Positions 23,681 to 32,999 of a DNA stretch of 64,000 bases are shown in pieces; the first letter of the stretch is position 1; each line of letters begins with the position of its first letter. The DNA is from Taibaiella sp. (lineage in GTDB: Bacteria; Bacteroidota; Bacteroidia; Chitinophagales; Chitinophagaceae): contig JACDGL010000007.1 in the NCBI GenBank assembly GCA_013815385.1, forward strand, positions 150,713 through 214,712, in the 5' to 3' direction. The translations under genes and the position numbers were made by a program. The notes below the pieces were generated by a model. The model saw only the letters and a list, made by a program, of their open reading frames with translations, was not told the DNA's origin and made no database searches.

Positions 23681-25096
23681 TTATTTTTTCAACGCAGTCA
23701 GTTCTTGTCCACCCTGATATAATATTAATTTCACCACTTTCCCTTTTGCGTCTTTTACAAATTCAAACTCGGCCCTATCCTGCTTCGAAATAAACCAATT
23801 GTTACTGACAGGTAAAATAACTCCTTGAGGCTGACCAGTACCTTGGGTATAAATTTTTCCATCATCAACTGTCACCATAAGCGTAAACCCAGGAAACAAG
23901 GAATATTCCCCTGCGTAAGAATGAAGAATTTCATCATTTACGTTAACAATAGGCTTTGCAAAACGTTGTGAATACTCAGGCGTTTTTTCAATGATAGAAC
24001 GCAAAATTTTGGTCATAGCAGTCGAAGTGGTATTAGAATTTTTAGTATTCAGCATTAAAATAAATGCCAGGTCCTTTGCTTTGTCAAAAACCATTAAACT
24101 GGAATATCCATAAGTATCTCCACGCATTACATAAACATCATCATGGTATAGCTTTGTGATATGCCACCCCATGGCGACATTGACAGGACTACCAAGCTGA
24201 AGGGCATTATTAGTAGCATATACTTTATGAGTCATTTCAATAGCCTTACTAAATTGAGACCTTTGCCCCAATTGATATCTTAAAAATTGAAGCATGTCAG
24301 TAACATTTGATTTGATAGCACCCGCCGCAGCCAAACCTGAGAATACACCATAAGGCATTCTATTCTCGCCTTCATACCCTTTTGACATATGGATACCGGT
24401 AGAATCAAGCTTACAACTTGTATGATTTAACTTCATAGGTATAAACAACTCCCTCTCCATAAGCTCATCATAACTTGTATGATGTAGGCCCGACAAAACA
24501 TAACCTAATAAACCAAATGCAGTATTTGAATATGCATATTGACCATGATTATCTAAATGTTCTGTTTTTGATAATAAAGACATCAAATAACTACTATCTG
24601 CATAATACAATGGATAAGTGGAATCGATCTTATTCAGTTCTACCAAAGATGCTGAATCGTGCAAACTAGGCAGACCCGAAGTATAAGTTGCAAGGTCCAT
24701 CACCTTTACTTTTTTTTGTATCGCCTTATTTACAGCAAAATAATCATCTATATATGAATTAGGATTTACCTTTCCTTTCACAATTTCATTAGCTAATAGT
24801 AGTGCTGTAAATACCTTTGTATTGGATCCAATTTCAAAAATAGTTGAGGTGTCAATCCGGTTTTTTTTATCCTTATCCGCATAGCCATAAGAAAAATAAT
24901 AATTGGAGCCTTTATAATAAACACCCACACTTGCACCAATTATACTAATCATTTTATCAAAACCCTTTCGCCCATAGAATAGAGAATCTATGGCTCCAGT
25001 AGCTATTTGCTCGTTTGTAAATTGGGGAAGAAATTGAGCTTGAACAGAACAGAAGCTAAACAACAAAAAAAAGAAGAAAAAAAATGATTTTTTCAT
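23681..25096 (-). CDS. Serine beta-lactamase-like hydrolase (class C/AmpH family) with DUF3471-like tail
   Basis: The start is the ATG at 25094-25096. The signal peptide is unusual, with six Phe in a row (MKKSFFFFFFLLFSFC), and ends ...SVQAQ. The beta-lactamase domain has the catalytic tetrad motif Ser91-Asn-Thr-Lys94 (EIGSNTKVFTALLL) and the YSN motif (YAYSNTAFGLLGYV). The third box is less clear (AMGWHI). The C-terminal 90 residues resemble DUF3471 (YAGEYSLFPGFTLMVTVDDGKIY). Members include D-Ala-D-Ala peptidases, esterases and D-amino peptidases; this one acts in the periplasm. It is convergent with the LytTR gene. A role with the exported SFAPAP proteins is conceivable but only by location. 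Confidence 0.88.
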   Translation of the reverse strand: MKKSFFFFFFLLFSFCSVQAQFLPQFTNEQIATGAIDSLFYGRKGFDKMISIIGASVGVYYKGSNYYFSYGYADKDKKNRIDTSTIFEIGSNTKVFTALLLANEIVKGKVNPNSYIDDYFAVNKAIQKKVKVMDLATYTSGLPSLHDSASLVELNKIDSTYPLYYADSSYLMSLLSKTEHLDNHGQYAYSNTAFGLLGYVLSGLHHTSYDELMERELFIPMKLNHTSCKLDSTGIHMSKGYEGENRMPYGVFSGLAAAGAIKSNVTDMLQFLRYQLGQRSQFSKAIEMTHKVYATNNALQLGSPVNVAMGWHITKLYHDDVYVMRGDTYGYSSLMVFDKAKDLAFILMLNTKNSNTTSTAMTKILRSIIEKTPEYSQRFAKPIVNVNDEILHSYAGEYSLFPGFTLMVTVDDGKIYTQGTGQPQGVILPVSNNWFISKQDRAEFEFVKDAKGKVVKLILYQGGQELTALKK

Positions 25097-25135
25097 AAAT
25101 AGGTTTGAGTACAAAAAGAGGCATAATTTGATCAA

Positions 25136-25548
25136 ATATTTATTTTTTTCGACAAACTATCATAATATATCGACGAAAAAATCGGTTTTAATTCGGTGAG
25201 TAAATCACAACCTTAAGTCTTAGAAGTAGAAATATAATTTTAATGTGCGATCTAAATATTGCACAACGATAATTTAATTGTTAACAAAAGGTTTGATACT
25301 CTTTAATTGTTTGTTTTGGGTAATATAAGCAGGAACATTAAATAGTATCATTACGATTGCGAAAGTAAACAAACTTAAAATAAAAGCTATAATTGATGTT
25401 ATTAACATAATCAAGTATTGTCATACTATTTCATCCTGTCTTATTAAGCTAAACTCTTACTATGTAATAATTTTGTTGTAAATAATGACACTTAAATGAA
25501 TAATACAAACAATAAAATCGCCTATTGTAGGAAATATATCCAGCGGTA
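25136..25548. other. AT-rich intergenic region in the island
   Basis: No gene, tRNA or convincing hairpin terminator is visible. It holds the upstream region of the serine hydrolase gene and the end of cassette B. Short frames are random in character. Confidence 0.5.
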
Positions 25549-25914
25549 TTATTCAATAATTTTTAGCTTTTTCAAAATTTTGCTGATTGAATACCTGTTC
25601 TTTGCAACAAAATCATATATACAATCAGTAAAAGTCACGGGCAGCTTGCCAAAAAAAGAAAGGTATTTATAGTTAGACCTAGCCCTTGAGAATATTGCAA
25701 AAACTGCTTTTGATTTATTCATTACCTTTTCGGGAGTAATGCAATAAATAGTATTCAGGTTTACAAAATTTACATTTCTTTTTTTTAATATATTTCTTGC
25801 TTCTTTAGTTCTAAGGTCATATAAAAGCACCTCATTATCTCTAAGATCAAAAGAAGGAATTCTCAATATAAATGCGCTACAAAAATCACATTTACTGTCA
25901 TATAATATTTGCAT
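25549..25914 (-). CDS. DCC-family (DUF393) thiol-disulfide oxidoreductase-like protein, cassette B
   Basis: Starting at the ATG at 25914, which lies within the end of the HTTM gene, the 121-residue protein reads MQILYDSKCDFCSAFI. The C9xxC12 pair after Tyr-Asp is the signature of the DCC (DUF393) family (usually YDGxCxxC), thioredoxin-like proteins thought to exchange disulfides. DCC genes often accompany HTTM genes, so the pair is recognisable. It has no signal peptide and would be cytoplasmic or at the inner face. Cassette A lacks such a gene. The 125-residue length is typical of the family. A start at 25926 is equally possible. Confidence 0.75.
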   Translation of the reverse strand: MQILYDSKCDFCSAFILRIPSFDLRDNEVLLYDLRTKEARNILKKRNVNFVNLNTIYCITPEKVMNKSKAVFAIFSRARSNYKYLSFFGKLPVTFTDCIYDFVAKNRYSISKILKKLKIIE

Positions 25915-26839
25915 ATACCAGCTCATTTACTTTAGATTCAGAATATGGAATTTTGATTTTCATATACGGGATATAAAAAGCAGAAACACTAAGTATTATC
26001 ATGAATGTGGAGAAGAGAAACAGGCCTATAAATAATGCAATAGACAAGTGTAATCCGACAACCAGTATCAACCAAATAGGTCTCGTTTTTTTTATATTTA
26101 TAAATAAGGGGTATAACATTTCGGTAATAATAGTTCCCCATCCTATTATAAGGAATATCGGAGTGTGAGATAGAAAATCGATATTAATAATGTTGGGGCA
26201 AAACGATAAATGTATAGACTTCCATATGCTTTCGCCATTCCACCAATTAAAACCAATAAGTTTTAAAAGGCCGCTGAAAAAGTAGGCTATGCAAAGATGT
26301 ATTTGTAGCACTCTCAGGCACAGTACAACAGCTATGGGGTCAGGCTTCTTGTATTTCCCTCTCCTTGTGCGTATAAATGAATCAATTGACAAATACCTAC
26401 CCACTGGGAAAACCACGCAATAAAACAATGCGATCGTACAAAAGAAATCCACCCCGTAAGCAAAAAAATCTATTGATGAAATAAATGTTAGGTGGAAAAA
26501 CGCAGCAACTATCGCCATCGGTCTTGTAAAAAAGCCAGCTACCAGGCATAACAATGCAACAATATACATTATGCAGAAATAATTAACTGCAAAAGATACA
26601 TCTAGGTATTTGAGGGAAAGGTTATTTAATGTGTTTATGGTTGGAAATATGCCACCAACATGTACATCAACAATGTCTGGTACTACATACGCATTACCAC
26701 CAATAAAATTGTTGATGTCAGGAATAATTGCAATAAACTGCAATAAACAAAAGGCACTGACGGTAATCCTAAAAAACACTAGCCAATCAGTATTGCCAGT
26801 ATTTGAAAAAAAAACGTACTTACTTAATATCTTTTTCAT
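25898..26839 (-). CDS. HTTM-domain membrane protein (vitamin-K carboxylase-like), cassette B
   Basis: The ATG at 26837-26839 (MKKILSKYVFFSNTG) gives 313 residues and leaves a 10-base gap to the preceding gene. The open frame starts at 26902. HTTM features are the same as in cassette A: WLVFFRITVSAFCLLQFI, LVAGFFTRPMAIVAAFFHLTFISS with FFAYGVDFFCTIALFYCVVFPVGR, then LQIHLCIAYFFSGLLKLIG followed by FNWWNGESIW. The conserved Lys is in LLKLIG. Overall the two copies are homologous but far diverged. The gene is coupled to the DCC gene by overlap. The function is inferred only from the family's relation to gamma-glutamyl carboxylase. Confidence 0.8.
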   Translation of the reverse strand: MKKILSKYVFFSNTGNTDWLVFFRITVSAFCLLQFIAIIPDINNFIGGNAYVVPDIVDVHVGGIFPTINTLNNLSLKYLDVSFAVNYFCIMYIVALLCLVAGFFTRPMAIVAAFFHLTFISSIDFFAYGVDFFCTIALFYCVVFPVGRYLSIDSFIRTRRGKYKKPDPIAVVLCLRVLQIHLCIAYFFSGLLKLIGFNWWNGESIWKSIHLSFCPNIINIDFLSHTPIFLIIGWGTIITEMLYPLFINIKKTRPIWLILVVGLHLSIALFIGLFLFSTFMIILSVSAFYIPYMKIKIPYSESKVNELVYANII

Positions 26840-26849
26840 GCAAATATAT

Positions 26850-27473
26850 TTAAATGGAAAATCTATTTTGTTTAAGCGGAATGTAACTACCCTTTGTATC
26901 ATGAGGGCCGTATTTTTTTAAATTAGGAAACTCATACATGAAAAGTTTTATAGTAATCGTATCAGTACAAAAATTATCCACAATTACCTTTGCAGCAATG
27001 TTCTTCATAACTAGGTCATAATATTTATCATTTAGATCATCAATATTTTTATAAACCTGGTTTTTATGTTTTATCTCTGCAGTATCTGTATTTATGCTTG
27101 ACTTATTAACCGTATGTGAGATAAAATTTGAAATAAGTGATGAAAATCTAACCTTCCCCTCATAGGTACTGAATTTGGGAATAATATTTTTATTCTTATA
27201 TACAAAACTCATTGCACCGCTTGAGAGCACATTAGGTGCAAAAAAGCCATATCCGCAATCAGCACCCGTATATCTAGCATAATACATACACGGAGTTAGA
27301 TATATAAATTTACTTGTTACCGTGCAAAATGAGTTAAGGTCTTTATTTATTTTGTTGGCAGATTTATCTACCTGGTAAAAATCGAAATAAGATAAAATAG
27401 TTCGGTCAATAGAATTTACAACCATGAATGACAAATGAAAAAAAGCTAACAATATAATTATGATGTACTTCAT
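26850..27473 (-). CDS. Membrane-anchored GYGFFAPN-motif protein, cassette B
   Basis: This 207-residue protein has an N-terminal anchor (YIIIILLAFFHLSFMVV) and an extracytoplasmic domain with YTGADCGYGFFAPNVLS. That motif corresponds to GYGFYAPN in the cassette A protein. The C-terminal part contains NDKYYDLVMKNIA and a final positively charged segment. Two cysteines in the mature part are not shared with the A copy. It is followed by the HTTM gene after 10 bases and preceded by the small exported protein by 67 bases, the same gene order as in cassette A. I recognise no family. Confidence 0.7.
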   Translation of the reverse strand: MKYIIIILLAFFHLSFMVVNSIDRTILSYFDFYQVDKSANKINKDLNSFCTVTSKFIYLTPCMYYARYTGADCGYGFFAPNVLSSGAMSFVYKNKNIIPKFSTYEGKVRFSSLISNFISHTVNKSSINTDTAEIKHKNQVYKNIDDLNDKYYDLVMKNIAAKVIVDNFCTDTITIKLFMYEFPNLKKYGPHDTKGSYIPLKQNRFSI

Positions 27474-27540
27474 ATATATATATTTACTAATTTAATTAAA
27501 GAAGGAAGGAGTATAATAGAATACCCCTTCCTTGTTCATA

Positions 27541-27936
27541 TTATTGTGGATTGCTGTATTTTTCCAATATAGCTAAATACTGGTTAATGCTTGGATTAGG
27601 ACTTACAGCACTAGCATCATCCCATTTAAACTGGCGATACATTGCTGTGAAGATATAGACCCATAATTCATTAACACATCCACCTTTCGCAGATGCAGTC
27701 GGTATCATTTCTACCTTTGTCTGTCCGCTCCCAGCTGGTAGATTGTATATCTGACCAATAAGTTGTCCTGCAAGCTGGTAATCGGCTGGACTCATTACTT
27801 GTTGGCTTGTAGATTGATCATTTATAATATAATCACCACACTGGGTTTTTATTATGGAACCGCCGGCTGGTGCAGGCGCAAATGAGAACAGTCCTAATGA
27901 AAGTACTGTAAGCGAAGCGAAAATAATTTTTTTCAT
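27541..27936 (-). CDS. Small exported protein with SFAPAP signal end, cassette B
   Basis: The 131-residue product has the signal peptide MKKIIFASLTVLSLGLFSF and then APAPAGGSIIKTQCGDYI. The mature domain is about 108 residues with Cys in TQCGDY and KGGCVNE, so a disulfide is possible; the cassette B DCC protein may relate to that. It ends YLAILEKYSNPQ, close to LAPILAKYE of the A copy. The middle of the two proteins cannot be aligned by eye. The same gene order in both cassettes makes the exported protein a likely functional partner of the GYGF and HTTM proteins. Confidence 0.65.
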   Translation of the reverse strand: MKKIIFASLTVLSLGLFSFAPAPAGGSIIKTQCGDYIINDQSTSQQVMSPADYQLAGQLIGQIYNLPAGSGQTKVEMIPTASAKGGCVNELWVYIFTAMYRQFKWDDASAVSPNPSINQYLAILEKYSNPQ

Positions 27937-28227
27937 TTTTTTAAGTTTTAATAGTTATAAAATTGTTTTGTGAAAATTGTTTTTCTTTGCTTTTCTGTTT
28001 TTCTGGCGGCCGCCTTAATTTCAGATTTGCAATACAAACGTACAATGTTGTAATGCCCTATACATCTCGTTTTCGTAATATTTATTCCAAGCTTTTGAAA
28101 TAATCATTCCCTGCAAGAATAAGTGTATTATTACTTACTCCAAGTGTTCATGTTCAACCTATTAAAAAATTCAACCAAATTACAATCTTGCGTAAGTTTT
28201 TAAAAAAGAGTAAAAGAATTGAAAACT

Positions 28228-29196
28228 ATGGAAAGCAAGATCATTCATCGCGAACTCAGAAAAGATAACGCCTGCCTTAACTGTGGAAACAAAGTAGAAC
28301 ATAGGTATTGTAGTTATTGCGGACAGGAAAATATTCATCCAAATGAAAGCGCAGTGCACCTGTTGATGCACCTGCACAACCATACAGAGCACTACCAGTT
28401 TTCATTATTCTCCACCTTAAAAAAACTATTGTTTAGTCCTGGCTTTCTTACAAAAGAGTATATATCAGGTAAACGGAAAAAATACACACACCCCATACGT
28501 ATCTACCTCGTCGTATCATTTATCTATTTCTTCCTCATCTTAGGCATACTTGACAAACCTGCTATAGCACGCTACTCACCCAGCAACCCCGCAAGTCAAA
28601 TTATTTACATCCCTGCAAAAGCTTTTGGATTATGGGATTTTGAGATAGGCCTGCCAAAATACAATTCAGTACATGAATACGACTCAATTCAAAACACTCT
28701 AAGCAATGCAGACAGGGACGAGGGGCTGTTAAGATATTATAAACGTCGTTCAGCAAAGATTTACGAAGATTACAATCCTCAAAAAGCGACAGAAATATTT
28801 ACAGAAAAAGTAGGTCAAACCATACCAAAAGCCATCTTTATATTAATTCCGATTCTTAGTTTTTGGATATGGCTCTTTTACAATAAAAAGAAATACGTTT
28901 ATTCCAATCACCTCATCTTCAGCCTTCATTTCAATTCCTTCATTTTCATCGTTATCATAATCACCACACTTATTAACCTGCCATTACAGTACATACATGG
29001 CACCGCAATTCAAATCTATATTTGGATAGCATCTTTGATGGTAATATTGGGCTATTTCATTGCAGCACTATATTACACATACAAGGAGGCACTATGGGTT
29101 AATATCATTAAAGGCACAATAATTATGATAGTCTACTTGATATTTACGCTCATTACAGGCATCGCATTTTTCGTCTATCCTTTTTTAACAATTTAA
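28228..29196 (+). CDS. DUF3667 family zinc-ribbon membrane protein
   Basis: The start ATG is at 28228 (MESKIIHRELRKDNA); the frame is open from a TTG at 28219. A zinc ribbon (CLNCGNKVEHRYCSYCGQ) is at about residues 15-33, then LFSTLKKLLFSPGFLTKEYISGKRKKYTHPIR, the core of DUF3667. Five hydrophobic segments follow (about 95-110, 203-219, 230-255, 263-290 and 295-315). Members are Bacteroidota membrane proteins of unknown role. The gene stands alone, oriented opposite to cassette B, with an AT-rich spacer before it. Confidence 0.85.
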   Translation: MESKIIHRELRKDNACLNCGNKVEHRYCSYCGQENIHPNESAVHLLMHLHNHTEHYQFSLFSTLKKLLFSPGFLTKEYISGKRKKYTHPIRIYLVVSFIYFFLILGILDKPAIARYSPSNPASQIIYIPAKAFGLWDFEIGLPKYNSVHEYDSIQNTLSNADRDEGLLRYYKRRSAKIYEDYNPQKATEIFTEKVGQTIPKAIFILIPILSFWIWLFYNKKKYVYSNHLIFSLHFNSFIFIVIIITTLINLPLQYIHGTAIQIYIWIASLMVILGYFIAALYYTYKEALWVNIIKGTIIMIVYLIFTLITGIAFFVYPFLTI

Positions 29197-29366
29197 AACC
29201 GCAAATATTCAGTTAGCTGTTTTTATAACACTATGGTTATTTATCAGCTATACACAGCATACCTTCGCTGTGGCACGTGTACAAGACAGGCAATCTGAGA
29301 GGGTAATCCATCGAGGTAACTGATTGTTATCTCTATTTATTATCCTAAATACGTAAATTGATAGTA

Positions 29367-32054
29367 TCAGAAGCCATTTTTCATGCTGTAAGTAAATGTT
29401 AGTATAAAATATCTTTTAAGTGAATTTGTATAAGTGTTTGATACATATATGTCTGCCACTGTATGCTGTATGTTGCTGTTTTTTTTCAATATGTCATACA
29501 CTGTTAGTCGGAGGTCTCCCTGTTGTTTACTGAATATTTTTTTACCTATGCTTATATTCCATAAAAGGAAGGTAGGATCATACCCGGCCGGCAATCCTGA
29601 ATTGTATTGGTAGTTCAGTTGTGTATTAAAAATAACACCTTTCCAAAAGATGCAGTTCAGTACAGCCGTATTAGAGCTGTTAAAGTAGGTGTTGCGCAGG
29701 CCTGCATTCAATGTGTTGTCTGCAAAATTAACATTGACTCCGGATGATATATTAAAGTCTATCTGTTCACTTATATTGCTGCTCAGCCCTACATTTAGCC
29801 CACAGGTTTTATTATCGGTATGGTTCACCATATTGTTTATCACAGCAGGCAGCTTAGACTCGCTTCCATTCAGGCTCAGGTTCAGATTGCTCTTCAGCTT
29901 CTTTAGCAGTATGCCATAGCTGATGTACAATCTTATATTGTGCGATCCGTTTATATTGGTAGGCATTGTAAGTTGTGATCCCTTAGGTAACAATATACCC
30001 CGCTCCAGCAGCGTATCCTGTATCGCTATTACGGTATTGTTCGCGATCATATTTTGTGTCAGGGATCCTGTCAGGGTTGCAGAAAAATTGGTGAAGGCCT
30101 TTGCATTTACTGCGCTGTAGCGCAGGGTCATGTTATGCATATACGCTTGCTTCAGGTAAGGGTTGCCCGTGCTCAGTTGCAGGGGGTTTGTATTATTGAT
30201 CACGTTTTGCAATTGCTGGGCAGTAGGCGATATAGTATTAGTGCTGTAGTTAAGTCGTATGTACTTTCGCTCAGTAAAGCGGTATTGCAGCGAGGCAACA
30301 GGCAGTATACTGGGGTAAGTGGTATTCAGCCTTAATGCATAAGGCAGTGTTTGGTTATAGTAGATGTCTGTTGCCTGGTAATATACCCCTGCCGAAAATT
30401 GCCATGTCTTTGAGTGGTATTGGTAGCTGCCACCTGCTTTTTTTAACAGGTTTCTTCCGTTAAAGGTATTAGATAGTAATGTATCCAGCAGCACAGCGCC
30501 CGATGCGTCCGGATAGCTAAAAGCGTTTTGTTGCCCTGTCATCGACTGGTCGGTTACTGCATATTGCAGCAGCAGCATTCCATTTTTCCTTATTGGTTCT
30601 GTATAGGTCACATTACCTGATACATTCCATGTATTCCTTAAGTTGCTTACATTTTGGTTAAGGGTATTGTCTAGGGCGGTATCATGGTAATACACATTCT
30701 GGGCATACAGGCGGGTATTGCCGTCGTTATGGTTGTTAACAGTATTAATGCTCACCGATAGGGCCCTTCCTTTTTTCATGAATTTGTGCCGATACAAAAA
30801 GTTGGCGGCTAAATTATATCCCAGTGCATTAGGGCTGTTGTTATTGGCTGTTTTATTCAGGGTGTCCAGTTGTAGGGTATATCCCACCGCCTGTGTATTA
30901 CCATAGTTCTTTTGCAAGCTTAGTTGCGGGTCAATTACGATGCTGTTCATCGTATCTATATTCCAGGTCAGCCTTAGAGCAAAGCGGTGGTTCGCCGTAT
31001 TGTTGGTATTGGCGCTGGTTTCGTTATACACCTGGCCGCTGTCCTGTGCTATCACATATTGTCGCCTCGTATCCCGCGTTACGGCATTATAGCTCTGGTT
31101 GTATGCATAGCTGCCTGTTACCTCTATCTTGCTGCTCCATTTGTCAGTATAGTTAATCCCTATGGATTGGGTATTCGATACACCACCCCCAGCGGGCGAT
31201 AAGCCCACCAGGTTCTGTTCCGAAAAGTTCTGGATATTTACATTGTTTGTTTGCGAAGTAACTGTTATACGTCTGTCACCCGCAAATTTGTTAATGCTTT
31301 CACCTGCCAGGTATCTATCATCCCCGCCATAGCCGGCATATATTTTCCCGAAGGTGCCATTGCGCCTGTCTGGCCTGGTTATTATATTGATGGTCTTTTT
31401 GGTAGGCCCTTCATTAAATCCGGTAAACTGCTCCTGGTCGCTTTTCTCGTTATATACCTGCACCTTGGCTATTACATCTGCTGGCAGTTCTTTCAGTGCG
31501 GCATATGGGTCGCTGCCAAAGAAGGGTTTACCATCTATTAATACCTTTACCACTTCTTCCCCTTGCGCCTTTACGCTTTTGCCGGTTACATCTATACCAG
31601 GCATTTTTTTTACAAGGTCGGCGGCATCGGCATCGGGGTTGGTTTTGTAGGCGCCGGCATTGTATTCGGTTGTATCGTCTTTCTGGGTTACTGCCAGTAT
31701 TTTTTCTATTATCGTTACTTCGTTCAGGGTATTGCCGCTGGCCTGTAATTGTATAATTCCCAGGTCCTTATTGCCTTCCAACTCTATAATACTTTTATAA
31801 GTGGTAAAGCCTAAAAAGCTAATGCGCACCTGGTACTTGCCGGTAGGGAGGGTACCGATTATAAAGTGTCCGCCTGTATCGGTAGTGGTACCGGTCTTTA
31901 TACTGTCACTGGTGTTGGTTATCACTACCAGTGCCCCAGGTATAGAGCTATTGGTTTTTTGTTCTTTGACGATACCATTTATTGTATATCCATGGCTATA
32001 CATAGCTACTGGCAGCAGGGAAAGGAAGAATACAAGATTGTATTTGAGTGGCAT
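29367..32054 (-). CDS. Outer-membrane beta-barrel protein with CarboxypepD_reg-like N-terminus
   Basis: The 895-residue protein begins with a signal peptide (LVFFLSLLPVAMYSHG). A CarboxypepD_reg-like domain is at about 23-105 (INGIVKEQKTNSSIPGALVVI, GTLPTGKYQVRISFLGFTTY). A plug-like domain (MPGIDVTGKSVKAQGEEVVKVLIDGKPFF) and a long C-terminal barrel of the Outer membrane protein beta-barrel family follow (repeated YNQS, NYTDK, LRLTWNID motifs, final YFILTFTYSMKNGF). The layout is TonB-receptor-like, although no TonB box is clear. No SusD partner is beside it, so a glycan role is not supported. It may import or export a ligand; it is inside the island. Confidence 0.85.
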   Translation of the reverse strand: MPLKYNLVFFLSLLPVAMYSHGYTINGIVKEQKTNSSIPGALVVITNTSDSIKTGTTTDTGGHFIIGTLPTGKYQVRISFLGFTTYKSIIELEGNKDLGIIQLQASGNTLNEVTIIEKILAVTQKDDTTEYNAGAYKTNPDADAADLVKKMPGIDVTGKSVKAQGEEVVKVLIDGKPFFGSDPYAALKELPADVIAKVQVYNEKSDQEQFTGFNEGPTKKTINIITRPDRRNGTFGKIYAGYGGDDRYLAGESINKFAGDRRITVTSQTNNVNIQNFSEQNLVGLSPAGGGVSNTQSIGINYTDKWSSKIEVTGSYAYNQSYNAVTRDTRRQYVIAQDSGQVYNETSANTNNTANHRFALRLTWNIDTMNSIVIDPQLSLQKNYGNTQAVGYTLQLDTLNKTANNNSPNALGYNLAANFLYRHKFMKKGRALSVSINTVNNHNDGNTRLYAQNVYYHDTALDNTLNQNVSNLRNTWNVSGNVTYTEPIRKNGMLLLQYAVTDQSMTGQQNAFSYPDASGAVLLDTLLSNTFNGRNLLKKAGGSYQYHSKTWQFSAGVYYQATDIYYNQTLPYALRLNTTYPSILPVASLQYRFTERKYIRLNYSTNTISPTAQQLQNVINNTNPLQLSTGNPYLKQAYMHNMTLRYSAVNAKAFTNFSATLTGSLTQNMIANNTVIAIQDTLLERGILLPKGSQLTMPTNINGSHNIRLYISYGILLKKLKSNLNLSLNGSESKLPAVINNMVNHTDNKTCGLNVGLSSNISEQIDFNISSGVNVNFADNTLNAGLRNTYFNSSNTAVLNCIFWKGVIFNTQLNYQYNSGLPAGYDPTFLLWNISIGKKIFSKQQGDLRLTVYDILKKNSNIQHTVADIYVSNTYTNSLKRYFILTFTYSMKNGF

Positions 32055-32126
32055 TTGTATTAAATATACAAAACAAAAAAAAGGATGGCTATTGAGACAT
32101 CCCTCATGTAATCAATTAAGGCAGGT

Positions 32127-32411
32127 TTAATTAACATATAGATCCCAACTATTGTCAAATGTTGCTTGTGACGCTATGCAGTCACAAGCAGTTAAAGTAC
32201 CAGTATCAGGAAAATATGTCAAAGGGAAGACCCCACAGGGTTCTATTGTTGTGCATATACCAGAGTATGATTGTGATGCCCAGCACACTTCAGCCGCAAT
32301 TAGTGTTGTTCCACCATCAGGGGGAATATATGAACCGGTGGAATAAGCTCCTACTGTTAGTGCTGCCACAGTACAATTAATGGATCTTATCGTTATCGCA
32401 TGAATACACAC
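32127..32411 (-). CDS. Possible small Cys-rich protein (weak call)
   Basis: A 94-codon frame starts inside the end of the lipoprotein gene (overlap 35 bases) and ends at 32127. The sequence (SIPPDGGTT-like SYIPPDGGTTLIAAEVCWAS, CTTIEPCGVFPLTYFPDTG, DCIASQATFDNSW) looks protein-like, with six cysteines. There is no signal peptide and the start is poor. It could instead be the C-terminal remnant of a larger exported protein or a chance frame. I keep it because the stretch is otherwise unexplained. Confidence 0.3.
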   Translation of the reverse strand: MCIHAITIRSINCTVAALTVGAYSTGSYIPPDGGTTLIAAEVCWASQSYSGICTTIEPCGVFPLTYFPDTGTLTACDCIASQATFDNSWDLYVN

Positions 32412-32949
32412 TTACTTTCTGTATGCTTGGACAGCACATAGGGTCACTATCCGCAAATTCCATCGTAGTCACACTGAGATTGTTGTTGCTTATAGTTACA
32501 CTGGAAACTCTACCCGGTAGCTGTTTCTCATGTACCAGCCGCAGCTTGCCATTCTCATTTTTATACAACCCCAGGCATTGAAAATTGAACTTTGCGCCGG
32601 GGTTATGACCTGTCGCATAGGCTACTCCATCCATGAGGCCGTCATGGTTATAGTCTAGTAGAAAGACTTTTTGCACTTTAGGATGCGGCAGGCTTTCGTG
32701 GTTTCTTTCTATTGAATAGTCTTTTCGTATAAAGGATGTAATATCTTCCTTTCCTTCCTCCTTTTTGATCGGTTGCGGGGACGCCGCTGGTGCTGGAGTA
32801 CGCTGCACTTGCGCCTCTGCAATAGTTAGCGCTTTCTCTCGTACGGTTAAATCATTTTCTTTTTTTGCAAGCTCGGCGCTCTTAGTATTGTCTGTGCAGG
32901 ATATTGCGCAAATACTTAGTGCGACAATAATAGTGGATGTAATACGCAT
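32377..32949 (-). CDS. Lipoprotein of unknown function
   Basis: The product has 190 residues and a lipoprotein signal with lipobox AISC (Cys18). A short coiled coil (LAKKENDLTVREKALTIAEAQ) and a Pro/Ala linker lead into a beta-rich domain with KVFLLDYNHDGLMDGVAYAT, a VCBS/FG-GAP-like calcium-binding style sequence (DYNHDGLMDG). Several related domains in Bacteroidota are lipoproteins of unknown role. It would be lipid-anchored in the envelope. It is followed by the weak Cys-rich frame and preceded by a 50-base gap to a small membrane protein. Confidence 0.65.
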   Translation of the reverse strand: MRITSTIIVALSICAISCTDNTKSAELAKKENDLTVREKALTIAEAQVQRTPAPAASPQPIKKEEGKEDITSFIRKDYSIERNHESLPHPKVQKVFLLDYNHDGLMDGVAYATGHNPGAKFNFQCLGLYKNENGKLRLVHEKQLPGRVSSVTISNNNLSVTTMEFADSDPMCCPSIQKVSVYSCDNDKIH

Positions 32950-32999
32950 GGTAATTAGTTTTTAAATAATGTCAATAACAGCCATTTCATACATGTAGT

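Noticed and set aside
29367..32054. SusC-type polysaccharide locus
   Set aside because: There is no SusD, glycoside hydrolase or sulfatase nearby, so a polysaccharide locus is not supported.
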